In this document: positions 7,624 to 16,566 of the stretch, piece by piece | Layout of the letters: every line of letters begins with the position of its first letter | Position numbering within the stretch: position 1 is the first letter of the stretch | Assembly: GCA_033851845.1 (NCBI GenBank) | Contig: JAWWOH010000106.1 | Span: 1-64,000, forward strand | Source of the DNA: RYN-124 sp033851845 | GTDB lineage: Bacteria; Actinomycetota; Actinomycetes; Mycobacteriales; SCTD01 | Length of the DNA stretch: 64,000 nt | Reading direction: 5' to 3' | The notes under the pieces: model-generated | Database searches by the model: none | What the model was told of the DNA's origin: nothing | Seen by the model: only the letters and a program-made list of their open reading frames with translations | Position numbers and translations under genes: made by a program

Positions 7624-10142
7624 TGCTGCGCGCCACGCTCCGCAGCCTGCTGGCCCGCAAGCTGCGGCTGGTCCTGTCCGGCATCGCCGTCATCCTCGGC
7701 GTCGCCTTCGTCAGCGGCACCTTCGTCCTCACCGACAGCATGGGCCGCGTCTTCGACAACCTGTTCGCCACGGTGAGCAAGGGCACGGCAGTCAACGTGC
7801 GCGGCGTGTCCGCTCTCGGCAACGAGGGTGACACCTCGGGCAACGAGCCGGTCCCGCAGTCGGTCCTCGACGCCGTGAAGAAGGTCGATGGGGTCGCCGA
7901 AGTGGCGGGACAGATCAGCGGCTACGCGCAGGCCGTCGACAAGAAGGGCAAGGCCGTCACCACCGGGGGCGCGCCCACCTTCGGCGTCGAGTGGACCCCC
8001 TCGCCACGTCAGCGCGCCTTGACCCTCAAGCAGGGCCGCCCGCCCGCCGGTCCGACCGAGGTCGCCATCGACGCGGGCACCGCCCGCAAGGCGGGCTTCC
8101 ACGTCGGCGACACCGTGACCATCCTGCTCAAGGGCCCGGCCCGGCAGTTCACCCTCGTCGGCATCGTCGGCTTCGGCACGACCGACAATCTCGCCGGGGC
8201 GACCATTGCCGCGTTCGACGTCGCGAGTGCGCAGAACTACGTCGGTACGCGGGGCACCTACACGGACCTGGCCATCGCCGGCGAGTCGGGGGTCTCCCAG
8301 AAGGACCTCGCCAAGCGCGTGTCCGCCGTACTCCCCAAGGGCTTCGAGGCGGTCACCCAGCAGCAGCAGACCGACGAGGCGAGCAAGGCCATCAAGAACG
8401 GGCTCGGCTTCTTCAGCACCGCGCTGCTCGTCTTCGCGGCCATCGCGCTCTTCGTCGGCGCGTTCCTCATCTTCAACACGTTCTCGATGCTGATCGCACA
8501 GCGCACCCGCGAGCTGGCGCTGATGCGCTCCCTCGGCGCAAGCCGCCGGCAGATCACGGTGTCGGTGCTCGTCGAGGCGCTCATCGTCGGGCTGTTCAGC
8601 TCGGTCGTCGGGTTCGTGCTCGGCATCGGCGTGGCCAAGGGCCTGAACGCCCTGCTGGGCGCGCTCGGCATCGATCTGCCGTCCGGTGAGACGGTGATCG
8701 CGACCAGGACGGTCGTGGCCTCGCTGGTGGTCGGCGTCGGCGTTACCTGTGCCGCCGCGCTGCTGCCGGCCCGCAAGGCCGCGCGGGTCGCTCCGGTCGA
8801 GGCGCTGCGCGAGTCCGGGCCCGCCGAGGACCGCTCGCTGCGTCGACGTGGGCTGGTCGGTGCTGCCCTGACGCTTGCCGGTGTCGGGCTGCTCGCTCTG
8901 GGCTTGTCGAACGGGACGCTGAAGCTCGTCGGCCTCGGTGCAGCGGCCAGCTTCCTCGGGGTCGCCACTCTGTCGCCCTTCATCGCGCGGCCGATCACCT
9001 CCGCGCTGGGGCTTCCCTTCGCCAAGTTCGGCGTACCCGGAAAGCTCGGACGTGGCAACGCGATGCGCAGCCCCCGCCGCACCTCTGCCACAGCCGCCGC
9101 GCTGATGGTCGGGCTCGCCCTCGTGGCGGCGGTCAGCGTCCTCGGGTCGTCGTTGAAGTCGAGCACCGTGAAGATCGTCGACACGTCGCTGGGTGCCGAC
9201 TACATCCTGCACACCGAGAACTTCACCCCTTTCAGCGGCGCCGTCGGCAAGGACCTCGAGGGGAAACCCGGGATCGCGTCCGTCGCGTCGTTCCGCTTCG
9301 GCGAGGCGAAGGTCGGCAAGAGCACCTCTCCGGTGCAGGGCGTTGAGCCAGAAGCGCTGGCCGAGGTCTTGAAGCTCAAGCCGATCGCGGGCAAGTTCGC
9401 CGACATGGGGACCGGGCTCGCCATCAGCAAGAAGGTGGCCAAGGACCACGGCTGGAAGGTGGGCGACACCGTGCCGGTCACCTGGCGTCGCACCGGCCTG
9501 CACCCGCTCAAGGTGGCGGTCATCTACGACATCAACCAGTTCGCCGGGGACTACCTCGTCTCGGGCACCACCTTCGACGCCAACACCTCACAGCAGCTGC
9601 TCGGCGTCGTCGCTGTGAAGACGAAGCCGGGAGCCAAGCCGAAGGACACCCGCGCCGTCGTCGATGCCGCCGCCAAGCCCTTCCCGAACATCGTCGTCCA
9701 GGACCAGTCGGAGTTCGTGAAGTCGCAGGGCAAGCAGATCGACCAGCTGCTGAACGCGATCACCGGGCTGCTCGTCCTGTCCGTCCTCATCGCCGTTCTC
9801 GGCATCATCAACACCCTCGCCCTGTCCGTGATCGAGCGAACCCGCGAGCTCGGACTGCTCCGTGCCGTCGGGCTGCAACGGCGACAGCTGCGCCGGATGA
9901 TCCGGGTGGAGAGCGTCGTGATCGCGGTGTACGGGGCGTTGCTCGGGCTCGGCGTCGGCGTCGCGTTCGGGTGGGCGCTGGTCCGCGCGCTGCACGGCCA
10001 GGGCGTCACGGAGTTCGCACTGCCGTACGGACGACTGGTCCAGGTCCTGATCGTCGCAGCGCTGGCCGGTGTGCTGGCCGCAGCGCTCCCTGCGCGGCGG
10101 GCCGCCCGGCTCGACGTGTTGGAGGCGGTGGCCTCGACCTGA
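7623..10142 (+). CDS. FtsX/MacB-like ABC transporter permease
   Basis: 839-aa permease with two FtsX-type halves. An N-terminal TM (LVLSGIAVILGVAFVSG) leads to an extracytoplasmic domain of about 200 aa and a TM bundle with the typical RTRELALMRSLGASRRQ coupling loop. A second extracytoplasmic domain and final TM bundle with RTRELGLLRAVGLQRRQ follow. Partner of the ATPase immediately upstream. Proteins of this duplicated layout in actinobacteria are linked to lipid, lipoprotein or peptide export, but the substrate here is not determinable. The downstream aldolase gene begins 56 nt later with its own strong RBS. Confidence 0.93.
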   Translation: MLRATLRSLLARKLRLVLSGIAVILGVAFVSGTFVLTDSMGRVFDNLFATVSKGTAVNVRGVSALGNEGDTSGNEPVPQSVLDAVKKVDGVAEVAGQISGYAQAVDKKGKAVTTGGAPTFGVEWTPSPRQRALTLKQGRPPAGPTEVAIDAGTARKAGFHVGDTVTILLKGPARQFTLVGIVGFGTTDNLAGATIAAFDVASAQNYVGTRGTYTDLAIAGESGVSQKDLAKRVSAVLPKGFEAVTQQQQTDEASKAIKNGLGFFSTALLVFAAIALFVGAFLIFNTFSMLIAQRTRELALMRSLGASRRQITVSVLVEALIVGLFSSVVGFVLGIGVAKGLNALLGALGIDLPSGETVIATRTVVASLVVGVGVTCAAALLPARKAARVAPVEALRESGPAEDRSLRRRGLVGAALTLAGVGLLALGLSNGTLKLVGLGAAASFLGVATLSPFIARPITSALGLPFAKFGVPGKLGRGNAMRSPRRTSATAAALMVGLALVAAVSVLGSSLKSSTVKIVDTSLGADYILHTENFTPFSGAVGKDLEGKPGIASVASFRFGEAKVGKSTSPVQGVEPEALAEVLKLKPIAGKFADMGTGLAISKKVAKDHGWKVGDTVPVTWRRTGLHPLKVAVIYDINQFAGDYLVSGTTFDANTSQQLLGVVAVKTKPGAKPKDTRAVVDAAAKPFPNIVVQDQSEFVKSQGKQIDQLLNAITGLLVLSVLIAVLGIINTLALSVIERTRELGLLRAVGLQRRQLRRMIRVESVVIAVYGALLGLGVGVAFGWALVRALHGQGVTEFALPYGRLVQVLIVAALAGVLAAALPARRAARLDVLEAVAST

Positions 10143-10198
10143 GCCTGCCCCGTCGTACACACTGGTTCTGAGACATCCCCCGGAGGAGGCACCCCGCG

Positions 10199-11080
10199 AT
10201 GAGCATCACCGACGACCCGGCCATCGAGCACGCCAACGAGCTGGTCACGGGCGCAGTGGACCAGGCAGGGCCGTCTGCGGACGACCCCACCGGATTCGCC
10301 GTGGGCAAGCAGCTGTTCATGCCCTTGCCACAGACGTTCGAGACGGTCGAGGAGGAGCGAGCGCACCGCAAGGCCAAGCTCGCCGCGGCTTTCCGGATGT
10401 TCTCCAAGGCCGGGCTCGACGAGGGCGTCGCCGGGCACATCACGGTGCGGGATCCCGGTGACCCGACGACCTACTGGGTCAACCCGTTCGGCATGCACTT
10501 CTCGATGATCAAGTCGTCCGACCTCGTGCGGGTCAGCCACGAGGGCGAGGTCGTCGAGGGCGACCGGGCCGTCAACGGCGCGGCCGTCGCGATCCACTGC
10601 GCGGTGCACGCAGCCCGCCCGGACGTGCTCGCGGCCGCGCACGCCCACGGGCCTTATGGCAAGACGTTCTCGTCCCTGGACATGACGGTCGAGCCGTTGA
10701 CCCAGGACGCCTGCGCGTTCTTCGAGGACGTCGGCCGTTACAACGACTACCGCGGCGTCGTCCTCGACAAGGAGGAGGGCGAGCGGATCGGTCGCGCGCT
10801 CGGCCAGTACAAGGCGGTCGTCCTGCGCAACCACGGGATGCTCACCGTCGGCGAAACCGTCGACAGCGCTGCCTGGTGGTTCCTCACGCTGGAGCGCACG
10901 GCGCAAGCGCAGCTGATGGCCTACTCGGCGGCCGCCGGCCTCGGGTCCAAGCCCATCCAGATCGATCCGGTCGAGGCCAAGGGCACCTACGGGCAGGTCG
11001 GCTTCGAGTTCGCCGGCTGGTTCCAGTTCCAGCCGATCTGGGAGCGTATCAGTAAGGACAACCCCGACATCTTCGACTGA
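10199..11080 (+). CDS. Class II aldolase/adducin family protein
   Basis: 293 aa with a class II aldolase fold. Probable zinc ligands are visible in AAAHAHGPYG and LRNHGMLT, and the conserved GHITVRDP segment lies near residue 80. Relatives are fuculose- or ribulose-phosphate aldolases, decarboxylases, or uncharacterised hydroxyacid enzymes; the long N-terminal extension (about 45 aa before the domain) favours the last group. ATG 10199 has a GGAGGAGG RBS. No sugar kinase or isomerase lies nearby, so the substrate cannot be inferred. Confidence 0.88.
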   Translation: MSITDDPAIEHANELVTGAVDQAGPSADDPTGFAVGKQLFMPLPQTFETVEEERAHRKAKLAAAFRMFSKAGLDEGVAGHITVRDPGDPTTYWVNPFGMHFSMIKSSDLVRVSHEGEVVEGDRAVNGAAVAIHCAVHAARPDVLAAAHAHGPYGKTFSSLDMTVEPLTQDACAFFEDVGRYNDYRGVVLDKEEGERIGRALGQYKAVVLRNHGMLTVGETVDSAAWWFLTLERTAQAQLMAYSAAAGLGSKPIQIDPVEAKGTYGQVGFEFAGWFQFQPIWERISKDNPDIFD

Positions 11081-11117
11081 GCGGGTCCGCGCAGCACTCA
11101 TCGAGCGAGGAGGGTCA

Positions 11118-11651
11118 GTGGCGCACGAGCTCCTCGACCTCTACCGGCTGGCCAGCGACTGGACCCTGCAGAAGGTGGCCGGCGCGAACGACCTGGATGC
11201 GCCGACCCCCTGCACGGAGTGGAACGTCGGCGATCTGATGAACCACATGCTCGACACGCAGCGCTACTTCACCGCCTCGGCCCGTGGCGAGGATGCCTCA
11301 CCCCCGGGCCCGAACCCTCCCGCAGTGCTGTCGGACGACCCCGTGGGGGACTTCGAGAAAGGCCGGGCCGCGCTGCTGGAGGTGTTCGGCCAGGACGGGG
11401 TGATCGACAAGACCGGACCCGCCCTCGGGGTGGCGTTCAGCGACCAGGTGCTGCACGGCTGGGACCTGGCTCGGGCCACCGACCAGGATGCGACCATGCC
11501 GGCCGGACTCGCAGAGGCGGCGTACGGCTGCATCCACGGCATGTTCACAGAGGAGCAGCGCAACGGGATCCTCGGCCCCGAGCTGCCAGTGGGCGACGAC
11601 GCGTCGCCGCAGGAGCGGCTGCTGGCCTACTCCGGTCGCGACCCCGGCTGA
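11118..11651 (+). CDS. TIGR03086-like metal-binding protein (DinB / mycothiol-dependent maleylpyruvate isomerase fold)
   Basis: 177-aa protein of the DinB-like four-helix superfamily. The N-terminal signature DAPTPCTEWNVGDLMNHML and the later DQVLHGWDLARATDQ contain the histidines expected to bind a divalent metal. Many relatives are thought to be mycothiol-dependent transferases, which fits the presence of mshC in this window. GTG 11118 follows a GAGGAGGG RBS. It ends 2 nt before the convergent HAD gene. The reaction is unknown. Confidence 0.82.
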   Translation: MAHELLDLYRLASDWTLQKVAGANDLDAPTPCTEWNVGDLMNHMLDTQRYFTASARGEDASPPGPNPPAVLSDDPVGDFEKGRAALLEVFGQDGVIDKTGPALGVAFSDQVLHGWDLARATDQDATMPAGLAEAAYGCIHGMFTEEQRNGILGPELPVGDDASPQERLLAYSGRDPG

Positions 11652-11653
11652 CG

Positions 11654-12409
11654 TCAGGCGACGAGGGCGCGGAGCGCCGCGACGTCGACGTTCTCGAGCG
11701 AGGGCAGGACGAGGCGCCGCTTGGCGGGCTTGATGACGACCCCTGGAACGCTCGGGACGGCAACGACTGCGCACCCGGCAGCCTTGCCGCTCAGCACGCC
11801 CGCCGGTGAGTCTTCCAGGACCACGCACTGCTCCGGGTCGACGCCGAGCAGCCCGCAGGCCAGCAGATAGGGATCGGGCGAGGGCTTGCCGGTGGGCACC
11901 TCGTCGCCCGCGACGGTGACGGCGAACGGCCCGAAGCCGTGGCTCAGCACCGCATCGACGAGCACGCGGTACGACGACGAGACGAGGGCCTGCTGCACCT
12001 CGTGGTGCGCGAGCTCGGCCAGCAGCTGCCTGACGCCGGCCAGCACCCGCACCTCGGTGCGGTAGAGCTCGACCATCCGGTCGAGCAGCCAGGCCGACGT
12101 CTCGGCTACGACGGCCGGCGTGGGGTCGACGCCGTACCACCGCAGGATCGTCGGCACGGACACGTCGAGCCGAGTGCCCGCGATCCGCGCCTTCAGCTCG
12201 TCGCTCCAGGTGCCGCCGAGCCGACGCGCCAGCTCCTCCTCGGCGACGGTCCAGACCGGCTCCGTGTCGACGAGCAGGCCGTCCATGTCCCACAGCACCG
12301 CCTGTAGCCCAGGTGCCGTGCGGCGACGTCGCAGCAACCGCCCGAGCGGAGCTCCGACCACGCCGCGCGGGACCAGGTCGTCGTGCTTGTCCCAGGCACG
12401 GGTGGTCAT
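11654..12409 (-). CDS. HAD-superfamily phosphatase (beta-phosphoglucomutase-like)
   Basis: 251-aa HAD hydrolase. Motif I is LWDMDGLLVDTEP (nucleophile Asp and acid/base Asp), a helical cap follows, motif II is ALVSSSY, motif III is the Lys in PTGKPSPDPYL, and motif IV is VVLEDSPAGV. Its ATG overlaps the TGA that ends the metH frame (ATGA), indicating coupled translation. The metH frame now carries an upstream TAA, so this coupling would depend on readthrough, reinitiation or another promoter. The substrate is probably a small phosphorylated metabolite. Confidence 0.9.
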   Translation of the reverse strand: MTTRAWDKHDDLVPRGVVGAPLGRLLRRRRTAPGLQAVLWDMDGLLVDTEPVWTVAEEELARRLGGTWSDELKARIAGTRLDVSVPTILRWYGVDPTPAVVAETSAWLLDRMVELYRTEVRVLAGVRQLLAELAHHEVQQALVSSSYRVLVDAVLSHGFGPFAVTVAGDEVPTGKPSPDPYLLACGLLGVDPEQCVVLEDSPAGVLSGKAAGCAVVAVPSVPGVVIKPAKRRLVLPSLENVDVAALRALVA

Positions 12410-12729
12410 CGCGCAGCGAAGTACTTGGCCTCGGGATGGTGCACGACCAGCGCGGCCGTCGACTGCTCCGGCACGAGCATCGACTCCTCCGACAGGTGCA
12501 CGCCGATCCGCTGCCACTCGAGCAGGTCCTGCACCTTGTCCTGGTCCTCGACGTTCGGGCAGGCGGGATAGCCGAACGAGTAGCGAGAGCCGCGGTAGGC
12601 CTGCTTCGACAGCATCGCCTGCAGGTCGTCCGAGTCTTCCGTGCCGAAGCCGAGCTCCGCCCGCACTCGCGCGTGCCACATCTCCGCCAGCGCCTCGGTC
12701 AGCTGCACTGACTTCCCATGCAGCTCGAG
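12406..12729 (-). pseudogene. metH: Detached C-terminal part of MetH activation domain (same frame, after TAA)
   Basis: These 107 codons continue the metH frame directly after the TAA at 12730-12732. They encode LELHGKSVQLTEALAEMWH followed by the RGSRYSFGYPACPN region, which is the S-adenosylmethionine-binding end of the MetH reactivation domain. Because the frame is identical on both sides, a single substitution (for example TAC to TAA, as a Tyr is expected here) explains the break. An internal ATG at 12708 could restart a 100-aa fragment, but it has no obvious purpose alone. The fragment ends in TGA overlapping the HAD start. Confidence 0.85.
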
Positions 12730-15700
12730 TTACTCCCGGTAGGCATTGCGCGCGAACATCTCCGCGGTGATCTCGGAGACCCTCGACCCCATCGTCACGA
12801 CCTGGAAGGCGACGACGTCGGTCTCGCCGGACTCCTGGGACCGGAAGAAGTCGGCCAGGCACAGTCGCCGGTCACGTCGCTGTCGCGGGAACGTGAACCG
12901 GCACCGCTCCGACCCCGACTCCGGGTCGAGGATGATCAGGTCGTCGTCCTTGGAAACCGCCGGGAAGTAGCCGTGCACGACGGCCGCCTCCACGATGCCG
13001 TCGGTCTGCACCGTCGCGAGCAGCTGGCGCAGCCGCGGCCGGCCCTCGGCCTCGACGAGCTCTTCGTACGTCGGACCCTTGCCGCCGCGCGATCCGCGCA
13101 GTCCCCACTGGCCGAGGAACAGCGCCCGCTCGTCGAGCCACGACGCGTAGTCGTTCAGCGCGATGCCCTTGGACACGCGCGAACCCCAGAACGGCGGCGT
13201 CGGCACGGTGTTGTCGCTTGCGACATCGGACCGCCCGCCTGGCTCCACCGGCTCCTCGGCGGCCCGCCGCGACTCGGCTATCGCCTTCGACCGGGCGTGC
13301 CGCGCCTTGCGCTCGGCCTCCTTCGCAGCCTCCTCGGCGGACTGCTCCGGTGTGACCTCGCCGCGCTTGACCGCCATGACCTTGTCCATCAGCCGCAGGC
13401 CCTCGAACGCGTCGCGCGCGTAGTAGACCGAGCCGTTGAACACCTCGTCGAGGTCCTGCTCGACGTAGGCCCGCGTCAGCGCGGCCCCACCGAGGATGAC
13501 GGGGTACTTCTCGGCGATCCCGCGGGAGTTCATCTCCAGCAGGTTCTCCTTCATGATGACCGTCGACTTCACGAGCAGGCCGGACATCCCGACGACGTCG
13601 ACAGCGTGCTCGTCGGCGGCCTCGAGGATCGCGGTGACCGGCTGCTTGATGCCGAGGTTGACGACGGAGTAGCCGTTGTTGGACAGGATGATGTCGACGA
13701 GGTTCTTGCCGATGTCGTGCACGTCGCCCTTGACCGTCGCGAGCACGATCTTGCCTTTGCCGACCTGGCCCTCGACCTTCTCCATGTGCGGCTCGAGATA
13801 GGCGACCGCGGTCTTCATCACCTCGGCGGACTGCAGCACGAACGGCAGCTGCATCTCGCCGGACCCGAACAGTTCGCCGACGACCTTCATCCCGGCGAGC
13901 AAGGTCTCGTTGACGATGTCGAGCGGCTTCTGCCCCGCCGCCATCGCGGCGTCGAGGTCGGCCTCGAGGCCGTTCTTCTCGCCGTCGATGATCCGGCGCG
14001 CCAATCGCTCGTCGAGGGGCAGCTCCATCAGCGCGTCGAACCGTGAGCCGGGGCCGGCGCCTTCGACGACGTTCTCGAACAGGTCGAGGAAAGCGGTCAG
14101 GGGGTCATAACCGTCCCGACGCCGGTCGTAGACGAGGTCGAGCGCGACCTCGCGCTGGTCGTCAGGGATCCGGTTCATCGGCAGGATCTTCGACGCGTGC
14201 ACGATCGCCGACGTCAGCCCGGCCTTCTGGCACTCGTGCAGGAACACGGAGTTCAGTACGACGCGTGCCGCCGGCTTGAGACCGAACGAGATGTTCGACA
14301 GTCCGAGCGTCGTCTGGACGTTCGGCCGGCGCTCCTTGAGCAGCTTGATCGCCTCGATCGTCTCGATGCCGTCGCGGCGCGACTCCTCCTGCCCCGTGCC
14401 CAACGTGAAGGTCAGGCAGTCGACGAGGATGTCGCCCTCGCGCATGCCGTACTCCCCCACCAACGCGTCGATGGTGCGCTCGGCGATCGCGACCTTCTTC
14501 TCCGCCGTACGCGCCTGGCCCTCCTCGTCGATCGTCAGCGTCACGACAGCGGCGCCGTGCTCGACGACGATCGGCATGATGCGCCGGTAGCGGCTCTCCG
14601 GCCCGTCGCCGTCCTCGAAGTTGACCGAGTTGATGACCGCACGTCCGCCGAGGCACTCGAGCCCGGCCTCGATCACCGGCGGCTCGGTCGAGTCGAGGAC
14701 GACCGGCAAGGTGGACGCGGTCGCGAGCCGCGACGCCGCGTCGCGCATGTCGATCGCACCGTCGCGACCCACGTAGTCGACGCAGAGGTCGATCATGTGC
14801 GCGCCCTCGCGCACGGCCTCGCGGCCGATGTCGACAACCTTCTCCCAGTCGGCGGCGATGAGCGCCTCGCGGAACGCCTTTGACCCGTTGGTGTTGGTGC
14901 GCTCGCCGATCATCAGCACACCGGCGTCCTGCTGGAAAGGCACGGCTGAGTAGAGCGACGCGGCTGCGGGCTCGAGCACCGGCGTACGACGAACGACCTC
15001 GCGACCCCGCACCCGGTCGACGACCTGCCGCAGGTGCTCCGGCGTCGTACCGCAGCAGCCACCGATGAGACCGACGCCGTAGTCGGTGACGAACGCCTCG
15101 AGCGCGGTCGCGAGCTCGTCGGGCTGCAGGGGGTACTCCGCGCCGTGCTTGCCGAGCTGGGGCAGACCGGCGTTGGGCATCACCGACAACGGCACCGTTG
15201 CGTGCTGCGACAGGTAACGAAGGTGCTCACCCATCTCCGCCGGGCCGGTCGCGCAGTTCATCCCGATCGCGTCGATGCCGAGCGGCTCGAGCGCGGTCAG
15301 CGCGGCAGCGATTTCCGAACCGAGCAGCATGGTGCCGGTGAGCTCGACGGTGACCTGCGCGATGAGGACGACCCGGACACCGGTCGACGCCATCGCCCGC
15401 TTCGCGCCGACGATCGCCGCCTTCGTCTGGAGCAGGTCCTGCGACGTCTCGACGAGGATCGCGTCGACGCCTCCCTCGATCATCGCCTCGCACTGCTCCT
15501 GGTAGCCGTCGCGAAGGACGGCGTACGGCGCGTGCCCGAGTGACGGGAGCTTGGTCCCGGGCCCGGCTGACCCGATGACCCAGCGGGGCCGGTCGGGCGT
15601 GGACCACGCGTCGGCCGACTCGCGGGCGATGCGGGCGCCGGCGAGGGCGGTCTCCCGGATCCGGTCGGCGATGCCGTACTCGTTGAGCGCGGCCCAGTTG

Positions 15701-15933
15701 GACCCGAACGTGTTGGTCTCGACCGCGTCGCAGCCGACCTCGAAGTAGGCGTCGTGCACGGCCCGCACCACATCCGGCCGGGTGACGTTGAGGACCTCGT
15801 TGCAGCCCTCGTGCTCCTGGAAGTCCGCGAGGGTCAGATCGTGAGCCTGCAGCATCGTGCCCATCGCCCCGTCGGCCACGACGACGCGCTCGGTGAGCGC
15901 AGCGAGCAGGTCAAGGCGGGAGGTGGCGGACAC
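12730..15933 (-). CDS. metH: Cobalamin-dependent methionine synthase, prematurely terminated (1067 of about 1175 aa)
   Basis: Transfers methyl from methyltetrahydrofolate via cobalamin to homocysteine. Domains in order are the homocysteine-binding barrel (zinc Cys in GMNCATGP and GGCCGTT), the pterin-binding barrel (GERTNTNGSKAF, then the VDYVGRDG region), the B12 domain with the axial-histidine motif DVHDIGKN (about residues 737-744, His739), and the start of the activation domain. TAA at codon 1068 replaces what family alignment predicts as Tyr in the AYREYLELHG region. The truncated enzyme would keep the three catalytic modules but lose the SAM-binding end needed to rescue oxidised cobalamin. 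No cobalamin riboswitch is seen in the 99 nt before the divergent USP gene. It may be a real null or partial allele, or a base-call error. Confidence 0.9.
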   Translation of the reverse strand: MSATSRLDLLAALTERVVVADGAMGTMLQAHDLTLADFQEHEGCNEVLNVTRPDVVRAVHDAYFEVGCDAVETNTFGSNWAALNEYGIADRIRETALAGARIARESADAWSTPDRPRWVIGSAGPGTKLPSLGHAPYAVLRDGYQEQCEAMIEGGVDAILVETSQDLLQTKAAIVGAKRAMASTGVRVVLIAQVTVELTGTMLLGSEIAAALTALEPLGIDAIGMNCATGPAEMGEHLRYLSQHATVPLSVMPNAGLPQLGKHGAEYPLQPDELATALEAFVTDYGVGLIGGCCGTTPEHLRQVVDRVRGREVVRRTPVLEPAAASLYSAVPFQQDAGVLMIGERTNTNGSKAFREALIAADWEKVVDIGREAVREGAHMIDLCVDYVGRDGAIDMRDAASRLATASTLPVVLDSTEPPVIEAGLECLGGRAVINSVNFEDGDGPESRYRRIMPIVVEHGAAVVTLTIDEEGQARTAEKKVAIAERTIDALVGEYGMREGDILVDCLTFTLGTGQEESRRDGIETIEAIKLLKERRPNVQTTLGLSNISFGLKPAARVVLNSVFLHECQKAGLTSAIVHASKILPMNRIPDDQREVALDLVYDRRRDGYDPLTAFLDLFENVVEGAGPGSRFDALMELPLDERLARRIIDGEKNGLEADLDAAMAAGQKPLDIVNETLLAGMKVVGELFGSGEMQLPFVLQSAEVMKTAVAYLEPHMEKVEGQVGKGKIVLATVKGDVHDIGKNLVDIILSNNGYSVVNLGIKQPVTAILEAADEHAVDVVGMSGLLVKSTVIMKENLLEMNSRGIAEKYPVILGGAALTRAYVEQDLDEVFNGSVYYARDAFEGLRLMDKVMAVKRGEVTPEQSAEEAAKEAERKARHARSKAIAESRRAAEEPVEPGGRSDVASDNTVPTPPFWGSRVSKGIALNDYASWLDERALFLGQWGLRGSRGGKGPTYEELVEAEGRPRLRQLLATVQTDGIVEAAVVHGYFPAVSKDDDLIILDPESGSERCRFTFPRQRRDRRLCLADFFRSQESGETDVVAFQVVTMGSRVSEITAEMFARNAYRE

Positions 15934-16032
15934 GGCCCGAGCCTACCGGCGTACGGCGTACCGCCCCGATCGCGACGAATCGGCTGGCGGTAGGTTTCGC
16001 CCGACATCTGACCCGGGACCCAGGGGGCCTTC

Positions 16033-16506
16033 GTGAGCGGACCTGCCTACTCCACCGTGCTGGTCGGCACCGACGGCTCCGAGTCGTCGTTCCGCGCCGT
16101 CGACCGAGCCGCCGCCGTGGCACGCGATGCCGGCGCCGAGCTGCTGCTCGCTTGCGCCTTCCGGCCGATGACCGAGCGGGAGCTGCGCGACGCGGCCTCC
16201 GCGCTCGGGGACGAGTCGTACAAGGTGTCCGGCTCGACGCCTGCTGAGGACGTGCTGCGGGATGCCGCCGACCGGGCCCGGGGCGTCGGAGCGACGAACG
16301 TCGACACGCTCGCGGTCGAGGGCGACCCCGTCGACGCACTCGTCGAGCTCGTCGGGAAGCGCAAGGTCGATCTGCTGGTCGTGGGCAACCGCGGGCTCAA
16401 CTCGCTTGCCGGGCGGCTGCTCGGCTCGGTCCCGGCCAACATCAGCCACCGAGCCGCCTGCGACGTCCTGATCGTCCACACCACCGGCAAGGGCGTGAAG
16501 AAGTGA
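16033..16506 (+). CDS. Universal stress protein (UspA family)
   Basis: 157-aa single USP domain. The ATP-binding signature is complete: VVGNRGLNSLAGRLLGS, then SHRAACDVLIVH. The N-terminal VGTDGSESS strand-turn is also typical. The GTG start at 16033 lies in a short divergent gap opposite metH. The C-terminus has a basic tail (GKGVKK). It is cytoplasmic and probably nucleotide-binding. No regulatory partner is adjacent, and PAC2 follows after 60 nt. Confidence 0.92.
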   Translation: MSGPAYSTVLVGTDGSESSFRAVDRAAAVARDAGAELLLACAFRPMTERELRDAASALGDESYKVSGSTPAEDVLRDAADRARGVGATNVDTLAVEGDPVDALVELVGKRKVDLLVVGNRGLNSLAGRLLGSVPANISHRAACDVLIVHTTGKGVKK

Positions 16507-16566
16507 CCCGGCGCTGACGCTCCCCGGCGAGGGGTACGGCGGGGTGCGCCGGGAAGGGTTCTCGCC

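Noticed and set aside
6906..9503. 865-codon minus-strand frame
   Set aside because: Antisense to the MacB/FtsX-type exporter genes, which have intact domains, RBS and overlaps.
12406..12732. Explaining the metH break by a frameshift
   Set aside because: Both sides of the stop are in the same frame, so a substitution, not an indel, is needed.
12730..12732. Recoding of the metH stop as an amino acid
   Set aside because: TAA is not used for selenocysteine or pyrrolysine, and no recoding structure is apparent.
12718..14046. 442-codon plus-strand frame opposite metH
   Set aside because: Shadow of metH; no family resemblance and no RBS.
15934..16032. Cobalamin riboswitch upstream of metH
   Set aside because: The gap to the divergent USP gene is 99 nt and no B12-box-like sequence is visible.
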